Part shown: piece after piece, positions 1 to 6,028 of the stretch
Layout of the letters: every line of letters starts with the position of its first letter
Numbering within the stretch: position 1 is the first letter of the stretch
Assembly: GCA_038231615.1 (NCBI GenBank)
Contig: JBBRLA010000226.1
Coordinates: 1-11,743 of the forward strand
DNA from: JBBRLA01 sp038231615
GTDB taxonomy: Bacteria; Myxococcota_A; Polyangia; Palsa-1104; JAEUJZ01
DNA length: 11,743 nucleotides
Direction of reading: 5' to 3'
Translations under genes and position numbers: made by a program
Notes under the pieces: model-generated
Told to the model about the DNA's origin: nothing
Databases searched by the model: none
Seen by the model: the letters and a program-made list of their open reading frames with translations, nothing else

Positions 1-207
1 GAGAGGAGCGCATTCCACCGTCGAGAACCGCCATGATGAACTGGGTCCACAAAACCTATTCCGATTCCAGTATTACGTCGGTGGAACTGGTTCGATTGCT
101 CTGACCTTCTTGAGTAGTCCTTGGCCGAAGTCCCTGTCTGACAGGTCAAATTGCCCCGAGCCGCTTCTTGCATGGCGAAAACTTGGTGGTTCCGTTACGA
201 TAAAGGG
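1..207. other. Lower-GC leader with no convincing gene
   Basis: No gene is supported here. One + frame is open from the left edge to a TGA at 99-101 and could be the last 30 or so codons of a gene starting outside the window, but it shows no recognisable motif. A second + frame is open to about 260 without typical codon use. Base composition is about 53% G+C over the first 180 bases, clearly below the coding regions to the right. A perfect 6-bp inverted repeat, CCTGTC-T-GACAGG (133-145), lies 62 bp before the lipoprotein start and could be an operator or chance. Confidence 0.4.
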
Positions 208-534
208 ATGCGCACCTTGTCCGCATCTCATTCCCTGCTCACAGGAACGGCGGCCCTCTTAGTGAGCCTCCTGTCGGGCTGCATCCTGCGCCCAGGCACC
301 GTGGTCAGCCGCTTCTCCGGGGAGTTCGTCTGTCCAGAGAAGCAGATCAAGGTGGACAAGGTCGGCGACGACCGCTTCCGCGCCACCGGGTGCAACCGCC
401 GGGCGAACTACCGCTGCTCCGGCGAGTACGGCGAATTCTGCGAGCGCGTCGGCCAGCCGGAGACCGTCCACGCGACGCTTCCCGAAGCCCCGCAGCAGCG
501 GGAGAGCGAACTGGCCCAGCCGCCGCAAGGATAA
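208..534 (+). CDS. Small Cys-rich lipoprotein (hypothetical)
   Basis: The 108-residue product begins with a short polar segment and a hydrophobic run ending in a lipobox (LLSGC, Cys25), so it is probably a lipid-anchored exported protein. The mature part has four further cysteines (42, 62, 70, 78) in a pattern CP...FRATGCNRRANYRCSG...FC. This resembles the small 'CP...GCG..A.Y.C' module seen again and again in myxobacterial lipoproteins; its function is unknown. The C-terminus is Gln/Pro-rich and low in complexity. I chose ATG 208 because it places the signal peptide at the N-terminus; a TTG at 151 and an ATG at 172 would add a charged extension ahead of it. No good Shine-Dalgarno is visible: AAAGGG abuts the ATG. 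Three tandem stops (TAATAATAA) end the gene. It converges with the deacetylase gene, 23 bp away. Confidence 0.7.
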   Translation: MRTLSASHSLLTGTAALLVSLLSGCILRPGTVVSRFSGEFVCPEKQIKVDKVGDDRFRATGCNRRANYRCSGEYGEFCERVGQPETVHATLPEAPQQRESELAQPPQG

Positions 535-557
535 TAATAAATAGGCGCCAAGGCCGG

Positions 558-1484
558 TCAGGCGTGGGCCCCGCCAAAGGGCGGGAGCAGGGGCAGCGGC
601 GGCAAGAGCGAGAGCGGCGCGGGCCAGGTGCTCAACGTCTCCACCAAAAGCCTGCCCAGTGCATCGATCACCGGCGGCACCACCGGGTGGTCGGGCAGCA
701 AGAAGCGATAGTCGATGATCTTCAGCTCCTGCCGCCCCGCGGCCCGGTCTGCGGCGTTCTGCTCGTCGATCCAGTCCAGCAGCCGGGGCAGCGCCGCCAC
801 GGTGGCCGGCTGCACGTCGTGGAACAGGACGATGGCCCGCCCCTTGTGCCGCGAAAGCGCCTGCTGCATGTAGGCCAGCACCTTCTCGGTGTCCCGCAGG
901 CGCCAGTCCTGTGGGTCGATGTCCCAGCCGATCGGCTTGATCCCCAAACCCTCCAGCGTCGCGGTCAGGGTCTTGCAGTGGGCGCCGTAGGGGGTGCGGA
1001 ACAGGGGCGGGCGCATGCCGATGGCCTCCTCGATGAGGGTGGCGTTCTCCTCGATCTCCTGTGCGGCGATTTTTGGCCCCTTCTTGCCGCAGAGAAAGAA
1101 GTGGTGGACGGTGTGGTTGCCGACGACGTGCCCCCGGCGCAGCATCTCGCGCAAAAGGGCCCGGGCCTTGTTGGCCCCCTCGCTCTTGCCCTGGAAGCGC
1201 CAGCCGTTGACGAAGAACACCGCCTTCAGTCCGTGGGCGTCCAAAAGGTCCAGGACCTGCGGCGTGGTGTCCAGCCGGGGGCCGTCGTCGAAGGTGAGGA
1301 GGATCTCCCGGGAGCGGGCAACGGGGGCGCGGGTGTGCCCCTTGGGCGACGGTTCGGGAGCGGCTTCGACCGCCGCGGCTACAGGATGGGAAGGGGCCAC
1401 TGCCGGGATCGGCTCGTCCGCCCGCCCGGGGCTCGAAAGACCCAGACCAAGGAGGAGGTTCAGCACTGCCAGGAGACGGACCAC
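558..1484 (-). CDS. Secreted polysaccharide deacetylase (NodB domain)
   Basis: This 308-residue protein is a metal-dependent carbohydrate esterase 4 enzyme that removes N- or O-acetyl groups from a polysaccharide such as peptidoglycan or chitin-like glycans. All NodB motifs are visible: TFDDGP (64-69, catalytic base and metal Asp), H-TVH-H (124-128, metal His pair), RTPYG (163-167), WDIDPQDW (187-194) and LFHD (220-223, catalytic His). Residues 1-22 form a likely signal peptide and 23-58 a Pro/Ala-rich linker, so the enzyme acts outside the inner membrane. A short Pro/Leu-rich tail follows the domain. Translation starts at GTG 1484; the only purine-rich stretch upstream (GGAG) is rather far away, so the start is moderately secure. 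It lies 122 bp downstream of the dehydrogenase on the same strand, which may be position rather than shared function. The substrate cannot be told from sequence. Confidence 0.9.
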   Translation of the reverse strand: MVRLLAVLNLLLGLGLSSPGRADEPIPAVAPSHPVAAAVEAAPEPSPKGHTRAPVARSREILLTFDDGPRLDTTPQVLDLLDAHGLKAVFFVNGWRFQGKSEGANKARALLREMLRRGHVVGNHTVHHFFLCGKKGPKIAAQEIEENATLIEEAIGMRPPLFRTPYGAHCKTLTATLEGLGIKPIGWDIDPQDWRLRDTEKVLAYMQQALSRHKGRAIVLFHDVQPATVAALPRLLDWIDEQNAADRAAGRQELKIIDYRFLLPDHPVVPPVIDALGRLLVETLSTWPAPLSLLPPLPLLPPFGGAHA

Positions 1485-1606
1485 ACGGGTATGGTAGCCG
1501 CACTCCGTCGCGGGTCAATTTGTCGTTTCAGGCGCCGCGTCAGAAATCCCGGTCCTTCCACGCTCGCGTCGTCGGCAGGACCGTCGCGGGGCGTGGGCGC
1601 CGCGGG

Positions 1607-4069
1607 TCAGCTTTTTACCCGCCGCATCTCGGGATCGTAGAACGGTTTTAGAGAAACTGTCGCCGGATACAGCCTGCCGGCGATGTCCACCTCCCAGGTG
1701 CCCTGCTCCAGGTACGCGGCATCGATCGCCTGGTCGCCGCCCTCGACCATGGCCAGGCCGACGGCGCCGCCGAGGGTGTGGCCATACGACGCCGCGCGGA
1801 TGTAGCCCGCGGGCTTGCCGTCGCGGTGGACCACCTCGGCGTGGAAGAGCAGGGGCCGCGGGTCCGTCACCAGGACCTGCACCAGCCGCCGCTTTAGCGG
1901 CCCCGCGGCCTTCCTGGTCAGCACCGCGTCGCGCCCGAGGAAGCCGCCCGGCTTTTTCAGGTCCACCGCGAAGCCCAGCCCCACTTCCAGCACGGAGTCG
2001 GTGTTGTCGATGTCGTGCCCGAAGTCGCGATAGCCCTTCTCCATGCGCAGGCTGGCCAGCGCCTTCAGGCCGGCGTGGCGCAGGTGAAGGGGCTTTCCTG
2101 CCTCCAGCAAGCGGTCGTAGACGTGGGTCGCCTGCTCCGTGGGGATGTAAAGTTCATAACCCAGTTCCCCCAGATAGGTGATGCGCACGCACAGCACCCG
2201 GGCGAACCCGATCTCGATGTCCTTGGCGGCGCGGAAGGGGAAGGCCTCGTTGGACATGTCCTGGCAGGTGAGCGCCTGCATCAATTCGCGCGACCGCGGC
2301 CCCTGCACGTTGAGTTGCGCAAAACCCGAGGTTACATCGGTGACAAAGGCATGGGCCGCGTAGGGGAAGTGGCGCCGCATCCAGGTCTCGGCGTGGCGGT
2401 GGGCCGTGTCGGAGGCCACCACGAAGTAGCGTTCGTCATCCAGCTTGGTGACGGTGAGGTCGGCCTCCAGCTTGCCTTCCTGGTTCAGCCACTGGGTATA
2501 GGTGATGACGCCCGCGGGACCATCCACGTGGTTGGCCGAGATGTGATTGAGCAGCCGCCCTGCGTCCCGCCCCTGCACCAGGAACTTCGCCATGAACGAC
2601 ATGTCCATGAGGATGACGCCCTCCCGGGCGGCCCGGTGTTCTGCCTCCCAATAAGGGAACCAGTTCTGCCGGCCCCAGGACAGGCTCTCCGCCGTGGGTA
2701 CGACGCCTTCCGGGGCGTACCAGTCCGCTCCTTCCCAGCCGCTGACGTCGCGGAAGGTGGCCCCCCGCGCCACCAGGCGTTCGTGGATCGCCGAGCGCTT
2801 GGCATCGCGGGCGGTCTGCATCGATCGGGTCGGGTAATGGCACTGGTACACCATTCCCAGGGACTCCACCGTGCGGGTGCGGCGGTACTCCGGGGTGGCC
2901 TGGTAGGGGTGCAGCCGATCGATGTTGAAGCCGGTGGTGTCCACGTCGGCGCGGCCGTTGACGATCCAGTGGGCCAGCACGCGGCCGAGGCCTCCGCCGG
3001 TGAGGATGCCGATGGAGTTCATGCCGGCGGCGACGAAGTAATTCTTCAGCTCAGGCGCCTCGCCGACGATGGGCAGAAGGTCGGGGGTGAAGCTTTCGGG
3101 GCCGCAGAAGAACTTCTTCACGCCGATGTCGGCGGAGATCGGGACGCGGCGCATGGCCTTCTCGATGTAGGGGCCCATGCGGTCCCAGTCCGGCGGCAGC
3201 GAACCGAAGGAGAAGTCCTCGGGGATGCCGTCGACCTTCCACGGCGCGCACAGCGCCTCGAAAAAGCCGATGAGCAGGCCGCCGACTTCTTCCCGATAGT
3301 AGCCGTAGTGGCCGGGGTCCTCCAGCACGGGCCAGGAGGGCGAAAGGCCGGGGATCTTTTCGGTGATCAGGTAGTAGTGCTCTGCCGCCTGTAAGGGGAT
3401 GTTGACCCCGGCGCACAGGCCAATCTGCCGCGCCCAGATGCCGGCGCAATTCACGACATATTCGGCCTCGATGTCGCCGCAGGCCGTGCGCACCCCGGTG
3501 ACCACGCCGCGCTTCTTCAGCACCCCGGTGACCGGCACCCCCTCGATGATCCGCGCGCCCTGCATCCGCGCCCCTTTTGACAGGGCCATGGTGACGTCCA
3601 CGGGGTTCACCCGGCCATCCTCCTTCACGTAGAAGCCGGCCAGGATGTCGTCGGTGCGGGCCAGGGGGAACAGATCTCCTACTTGCGCGGCGGAGATCTC
3701 ATGGACATCCACCCCGCAGTGGCGGTTGAAGGCGGAGACGCGGCGGTATTCTTCCAGGCGATCGGGGTCGCTGGCCACCTCGATGAAGCCGACGGGCTTG
3801 AAGCCGGTGGCCTGCCCGGTCTCGGCTTCCAGGCGGCTGTAGAGATCGCGCGAATACTTGCGCATCTCGGTAGAAGTCTCCGAGGTGGAGCCGAAGGTGA
3901 CCATCAGGCCGGCGGCGTGCCAGGTGGTGCCGGAGGTCAGGCGGTCCCGTTCCAGGAGCACCACGTCCTTCCAGCCCATGTGGGCCAGGTGATAGGCCAC
4001 GGAGCATCCGATGATGCCCCCTCCAATGACGACGACCCGCGCGCGCTGGGGCAATTCCGGTAAAGACAT
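1607..4069 (-). CDS. FAD-dependent dimethylglycine/sarcosine dehydrogenase-like protein with GcvT domain
   Basis: An 820-residue two-domain enzyme of the DMGDH/SARDH/PDPR family. The N-terminal half (about 10-365) is a DAO-type FAD domain with a Rossmann motif GGGIIG (16-21), E40 for the ribose, and SGTTWHAAGL (46-55), whose H51 matches the histidine that carries covalent FAD in dimethylglycine dehydrogenase. A short linker domain (about 370-428) leads into a GcvT aminomethyltransferase-like half (about 430-705, then a barrel domain to 815), with LEADLTV (534-540) and the conserved EKGYRDFGHDID stretch (677-688). The expected reaction is oxidative N-demethylation of a methylated glycine, passing the one-carbon unit to tetrahydrofolate and electrons to ETF or oxygen. 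Length fits the family. No glycine-cleavage, betaine or soxBDG genes adjoin it, so the substrate is open. Start ATG 4069 has no clear ribosome-binding site. Confidence 0.88.
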   Translation of the reverse strand: MSLPELPQRARVVVIGGGIIGCSVAYHLAHMGWKDVVLLERDRLTSGTTWHAAGLMVTFGSTSETSTEMRKYSRDLYSRLEAETGQATGFKPVGFIEVASDPDRLEEYRRVSAFNRHCGVDVHEISAAQVGDLFPLARTDDILAGFYVKEDGRVNPVDVTMALSKGARMQGARIIEGVPVTGVLKKRGVVTGVRTACGDIEAEYVVNCAGIWARQIGLCAGVNIPLQAAEHYYLITEKIPGLSPSWPVLEDPGHYGYYREEVGGLLIGFFEALCAPWKVDGIPEDFSFGSLPPDWDRMGPYIEKAMRRVPISADIGVKKFFCGPESFTPDLLPIVGEAPELKNYFVAAGMNSIGILTGGGLGRVLAHWIVNGRADVDTTGFNIDRLHPYQATPEYRRTRTVESLGMVYQCHYPTRSMQTARDAKRSAIHERLVARGATFRDVSGWEGADWYAPEGVVPTAESLSWGRQNWFPYWEAEHRAAREGVILMDMSFMAKFLVQGRDAGRLLNHISANHVDGPAGVITYTQWLNQEGKLEADLTVTKLDDERYFVVASDTAHRHAETWMRRHFPYAAHAFVTDVTSGFAQLNVQGPRSRELMQALTCQDMSNEAFPFRAAKDIEIGFARVLCVRITYLGELGYELYIPTEQATHVYDRLLEAGKPLHLRHAGLKALASLRMEKGYRDFGHDIDNTDSVLEVGLGFAVDLKKPGGFLGRDAVLTRKAAGPLKRRLVQVLVTDPRPLLFHAEVVHRDGKPAGYIRAASYGHTLGGAVGLAMVEGGDQAIDAAYLEQGTWEVDIAGRLYPATVSLKPFYDPEMRRVKS

Positions 4070-4101
4070 GGCCGCGCAGTATACGTGAAGCCAGGTTGTG
4101 C

Positions 4102-4152
4102 ACGAGGGTCTACGGGCTGCATGCGCAGAAAAAGACGCCCGAAGACCCTCGT
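4102..4152 (-). terminator. Strong hairpin between ssb and the dehydrogenase gene
   Basis: Arms 4102-4117 and 4137-4152 are complementary at 15 of 16 positions (one A/A mismatch), with a 19-nt loop. The hairpin begins 10 bp after the ssb stop in the direction of transcription and ends 32 bp before the dehydrogenase start. No T-run follows the stem on the minus strand (there is one in the loop), so it is not a classical intrinsic terminator; it may end or stabilise the ssb message. Role inferred from position. Confidence 0.4.
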
Positions 4153-4162
4153 CCAGAACCGG

Positions 4163-4831
4163 CTAGAACGGGATGTCGTCGTCGCTGCCGGTGCCGAAGT
4201 CCTCGTGGGGGACGTCGTCGGTCGGTCCCGCGGGCCCCGGCGCGGAGGGGCGGCCTCGTTCGGGGGGACCACCGCTAGGGGAACTCGCTGGGGCACCGCC
4301 GCCGTAGCCGCCGCCCCCGCCAGAGGAAGACGCACCGCCGCCACCGCCGTAGCTCCTGCCACCGCCGCTGTAGCCACCACCGCCGGTCCCGCCACCGCCG
4401 GCCGCCGCGCCATAGCTGCCGCTGGCGGACGATTTCGGGGCGCCGCCCTCATCGCCGCCGGACATCCCTTGGCCTTGGCCTTGGCCCTGACCGCCCGACC
4501 CGTCGCGCAGGAAGACCACGTTGTCGGCGACGATCTCGGTGGTGTAGCGCTTGTTGCCGTCCTTGTCGTCCCAGGTGCGCGTCTGCAGGCGTCCCTCCAG
4601 GTAGACCTGGCGGCCCTTGCCCAGGAACTTGGCGCAGTTCTCGCCGGTCTTGCCCCACACTACGATCTTGTGCCACTCGGTGCGCTCCTGGCGCTGGTCG
4701 TTCTTGTCCTTGAAGACCTCGGAGGTGGCGATGCGCATCTCGCACACCGCCTGCCCCGATGGCAGGTACTTCAGTTCAGGGGGCGCCCCGAGGTTGCCCA
4801 GGATGATCACTTTGTTCACGCTGCCGGCCAT
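4163..4831 (-). CDS. ssb: Single-stranded DNA-binding protein
   Basis: SSB coats single-stranded DNA during replication, recombination and repair and recruits partner proteins. The OB-fold occupies residues 1-110: MAGSVNKVIILGNLG start, TEWHKIVVWGK (51-61, with W53 matching E. coli W54) and RTWDDKDGNKRYTTEIV (85-101). The protein ends in the canonical acidic partner-binding tip DDDIPF (217-222). Between them lies an unusually long Gly/Ser/Tyr/Pro-rich linker (about 111-205) holding a GQ dipeptide run (114-122) and several poly-Gly blocks. At 222 residues it is longer than E. coli SSB (178), owing to this linker. The start is well supported by a GAGGAG ribosome-binding site 7 nt upstream. It is transcribed divergently from the PEGA operon, with a LexA-like palindrome in between, which would fit DNA-damage control as known for ssb in other bacteria. 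Confidence 0.97.
   Translation of the reverse strand: MAGSVNKVIILGNLGAPPELKYLPSGQAVCEMRIATSEVFKDKNDQRQERTEWHKIVVWGKTGENCAKFLGKGRQVYLEGRLQTRTWDDKDGNKRYTTEIVADNVVFLRDGSGGQGQGQGQGMSGGDEGGAPKSSASGSYGAAAGGGGTGGGGYSGGGRSYGGGGGASSSGGGGGYGGGAPASSPSGGPPERGRPSAPGPAGPTDDVPHEDFGTGSDDDIPF
4467..4490. repeat. ssb: 6-bp microsatellite in the ssb linker
   Basis: Three exact CCTTGG units and a degenerate fourth on the + strand encode the alternating Gly-Gln run (residues 114-122) of the SSB linker. Gain or loss of whole 6-bp units would keep the frame and only change linker length. Confidence 0.7.
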
Positions 4832-4838
4832 CTGCCGT

Positions 4839-4844
4839 CTCCTC
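4839..4844 (-). promoter_or_regulatory. ssb: Ribosome-binding site of ssb
   Basis: GAGGAG on the minus strand, 7 nt before the ssb ATG, fixes the start codon. It is the clearest Shine-Dalgarno in the window. Confidence 0.8.
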
Positions 4845-4878
4845 GCCGCGGGTGATTGCGTTCACCACAGTGCGTGAC

Positions 4879-4907
4879 ATCGTGTCCGCAGTAGGCCCCA
4901 TCGTCAA
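4879..4907 (-). promoter_or_regulatory. Candidate promoter for ssb
   Basis: On the minus strand a TTGACG (-35, 4907-4902) is followed after exactly 17 nt by CACGAT (-10, 4884-4879). The -35 matches the housekeeping consensus at 5 of 6 positions, the -10 at 3 of 6. It would start transcription about 40 nt before the ssb start codon. Confidence 0.4.
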
Positions 4908-4936
4908 GTCCAACCGCATCGCAACCGAAGCGGGCC

Positions 4937-4952
4937 ATGAACTTTTGTTCAT
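4937..4952. promoter_or_regulatory. Perfect palindrome ATGAAC-TTTT-GTTCAT, candidate LexA-type operator
   Basis: Two 6-bp half-sites flank a 4-bp spacer. The core GAAC-N4-GTTC is the form of the LexA box of Gram-positive bacteria; known deltaproteobacterial LexA boxes vary in form. It lies between the two divergent candidate promoters, 30 bp from the ssb -35 and 19 bp from the plus-strand -35, not overlapping either, so classical promoter blocking is not obvious. Function inferred. Confidence 0.4.
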
Positions 4953-4970
4953 TCCGCCCCGGCTGGCGAA

Positions 4971-4999
4971 TTGACAGACGGCCCAACAAACGCCACCAT
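4971..4999 (+). promoter_or_regulatory. Candidate promoter for the PEGA-protein operon
   Basis: A perfect TTGACA (4971-4976) is followed after 17 nt by CACCAT (4994-4999), which matches the -10 consensus at 3 of 6 positions. Its -10 is nearly the same as that of the opposing ssb promoter candidate. Predicted start of transcription is near 5006, shortly before the PEGA gene. Confidence 0.45.
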
Positions 5000-5015
5000 C
5001 CGACTGTAGCTGATT

Positions 5016-5019
5016 GGAG
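5016..5019 (+). promoter_or_regulatory. Ribosome-binding site deciding the PEGA-gene start
   Basis: GGAG lies 5 nt before GTG 5025. The GTG at 5019 overlaps this site and the ATG at 5037 is 17 nt away, so GTG 5025 is the best start. Confidence 0.5.
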
Positions 5020-5024
5020 TGTCT

Positions 5025-6026
5025 GTGCGTCTACACATGCCCGCAACCCTGGCCGGGACCCTCCTCCTGGCCGCTTTCCTGTGCCAGGGGTCGCCCGCAT
5101 CCGCCAGGGGGGCGCTGGACGGACTCACGGCCATCGCCGCGACACCCTATGGCGGCGGCGTCCCCGGCGGGGTGGTCGCGCGCTTCGGCAACGAGCTGCC
5201 CATCGCTCTGCGCCGCGCCGGGTTCTCTCTGCTGGACCCCCGGCAGGTCGACGTCAAGCTGGCGGAGCGACCGGACCTTCTGCTCTCGTGCCAGGACAAC
5301 CCGTGCTTCCTGGCCCAGGCGGAGCTGTTGAGCGTCGCCCACCTGATCGTCCCGCAGCTCCGGCAGGGCAAGGGGCGGCTGCTGATCGAGCTGGTCCTTT
5401 ACGACGATACCCAGGAAGCGGGCAAGCAGGTATTGACCCCCGTGTCCCGGGCGCAGGAGACCTGCCTGGTGGGGGAGTTGTCCTCCGCCCTCACCCGGGC
5501 CGTGGTCACGCTGAAGAAGGGCGCCGAGCAGGCCCTCTTTGGCGAGGTCGCGGTGAACGTGCTGCCCGAAGCGGCGCGGGTGTTCATCGACGGCGAGGAA
5601 ATCGGCACCGGAGGGCAGGGGACGCTGCGCCGGCCGGTCCCGCCCGGGGACCACCTGGTGGAGGCCCGAGGCCCCGCGGGGCGGGCCGAGCGGCGTGTAA
5701 GCCTGTCGGCGGGGCAGCACGTCTCGGTTGACCTGCTGGCCACCGGCCCCGAGCCGGCCCCCGCGCTGCTTTCGCGCCGTCGCCCCCTCCAGGCGGCCAA
5801 GTGGGCCACCTTCGGGGTGGGGATGGTCGCCATCATCGCGGGCACGACCCTATGGGCGCTGAACGGTACCGGCACCTGTGACAAGCTGGCCGGGCAGACC
5901 CACTGCCATGAGGTGTTGGACACGTTTCCGCTGGGTGTCGCCGTGCTTTCCGAAGAGCACCGCGGACACGCCCAGCGCCGGGAGGGCGAGTCGGCGGCGA
6001 TCCTCACCTTTTCGGGGGCCTTCTAG
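5025..6026 (+). CDS. PEGA-domain membrane protein (hypothetical)
   Basis: The 333-residue product has a signal peptide (about 1-27, ending near PASA), a conserved-looking exported domain (about 33-165), a PEGA-type beta domain (about 173-240, with the diagnostic stretch VNVLPEAARVFIDGEEIGTG at 177-196), a linker and a transmembrane helix (about 260-280). PEGA domains are small surface-associated modules common in deltaproteobacteria; the molecular role here is unknown. After the helix comes TGTCDKLAGQTHC and then DTFPLGVAVL, which looks like the start of a second helix, but the protein turns abruptly hydrophilic (SEEHRGHAQRREGE) before ending AAILTFSGAF. Family members I recall usually carry a second helix here; see the finding on a possible micro-inversion. 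The gene is first in a run with the lipoprotein gene (2-nt gap) and GT2. Numbering is from GTG 5025. Confidence 0.75.
   Translation: MRLHMPATLAGTLLLAAFLCQGSPASARGALDGLTAIAATPYGGGVPGGVVARFGNELPIALRRAGFSLLDPRQVDVKLAERPDLLLSCQDNPCFLAQAELLSVAHLIVPQLRQGKGRLLIELVLYDDTQEAGKQVLTPVSRAQETCLVGELSSALTRAVVTLKKGAEQALFGEVAVNVLPEAARVFIDGEEIGTGGQGTLRRPVPPGDHLVEARGPAGRAERRVSLSAGQHVSVDLLATGPEPAPALLSRRRPLQAAKWATFGVGMVAIIAGTTLWALNGTGTCDKLAGQTHCHEVLDTFPLGVAVLSEEHRGHAQRREGESAAILTFSGAF
5930..5976. repeat. Imperfect inverted repeat inside the PEGA gene
   Basis: The 18-nt arm 5930-5947 and the 21-nt arm 5956-5976 are largely complementary (the right arm has three extra bases and two mismatches), with an 8-nt loop. 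As a result the two strands both read LGV-(S)-AVL across this spot. It coincides with the point where the expected second membrane helix breaks off. Confidence 0.55.
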
Positions 6027-6028
6027 CC

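Noticed and set aside
259..1640. Open frames of more than 400 codons on both strands over the deacetylase
   Set aside because: The NodB motifs are in the 308-codon minus-strand frame; the others are Arg/Pro-rich shadows, and one also crosses the lipoprotein gene.
2015..3394. A 459-codon open frame on the plus strand
   Set aside because: Antisense shadow of the dehydrogenase, whose motifs are unmistakable on the minus strand.
5938..6000. A 6-bp inverted repeat (TCGCCG/CGGCGA) as the cause of the proposed micro-inversion
   Set aside because: Flipping the segment between these arms puts the hydrophobic reading out of frame, so it does not explain the 45-nt in-frame solution.
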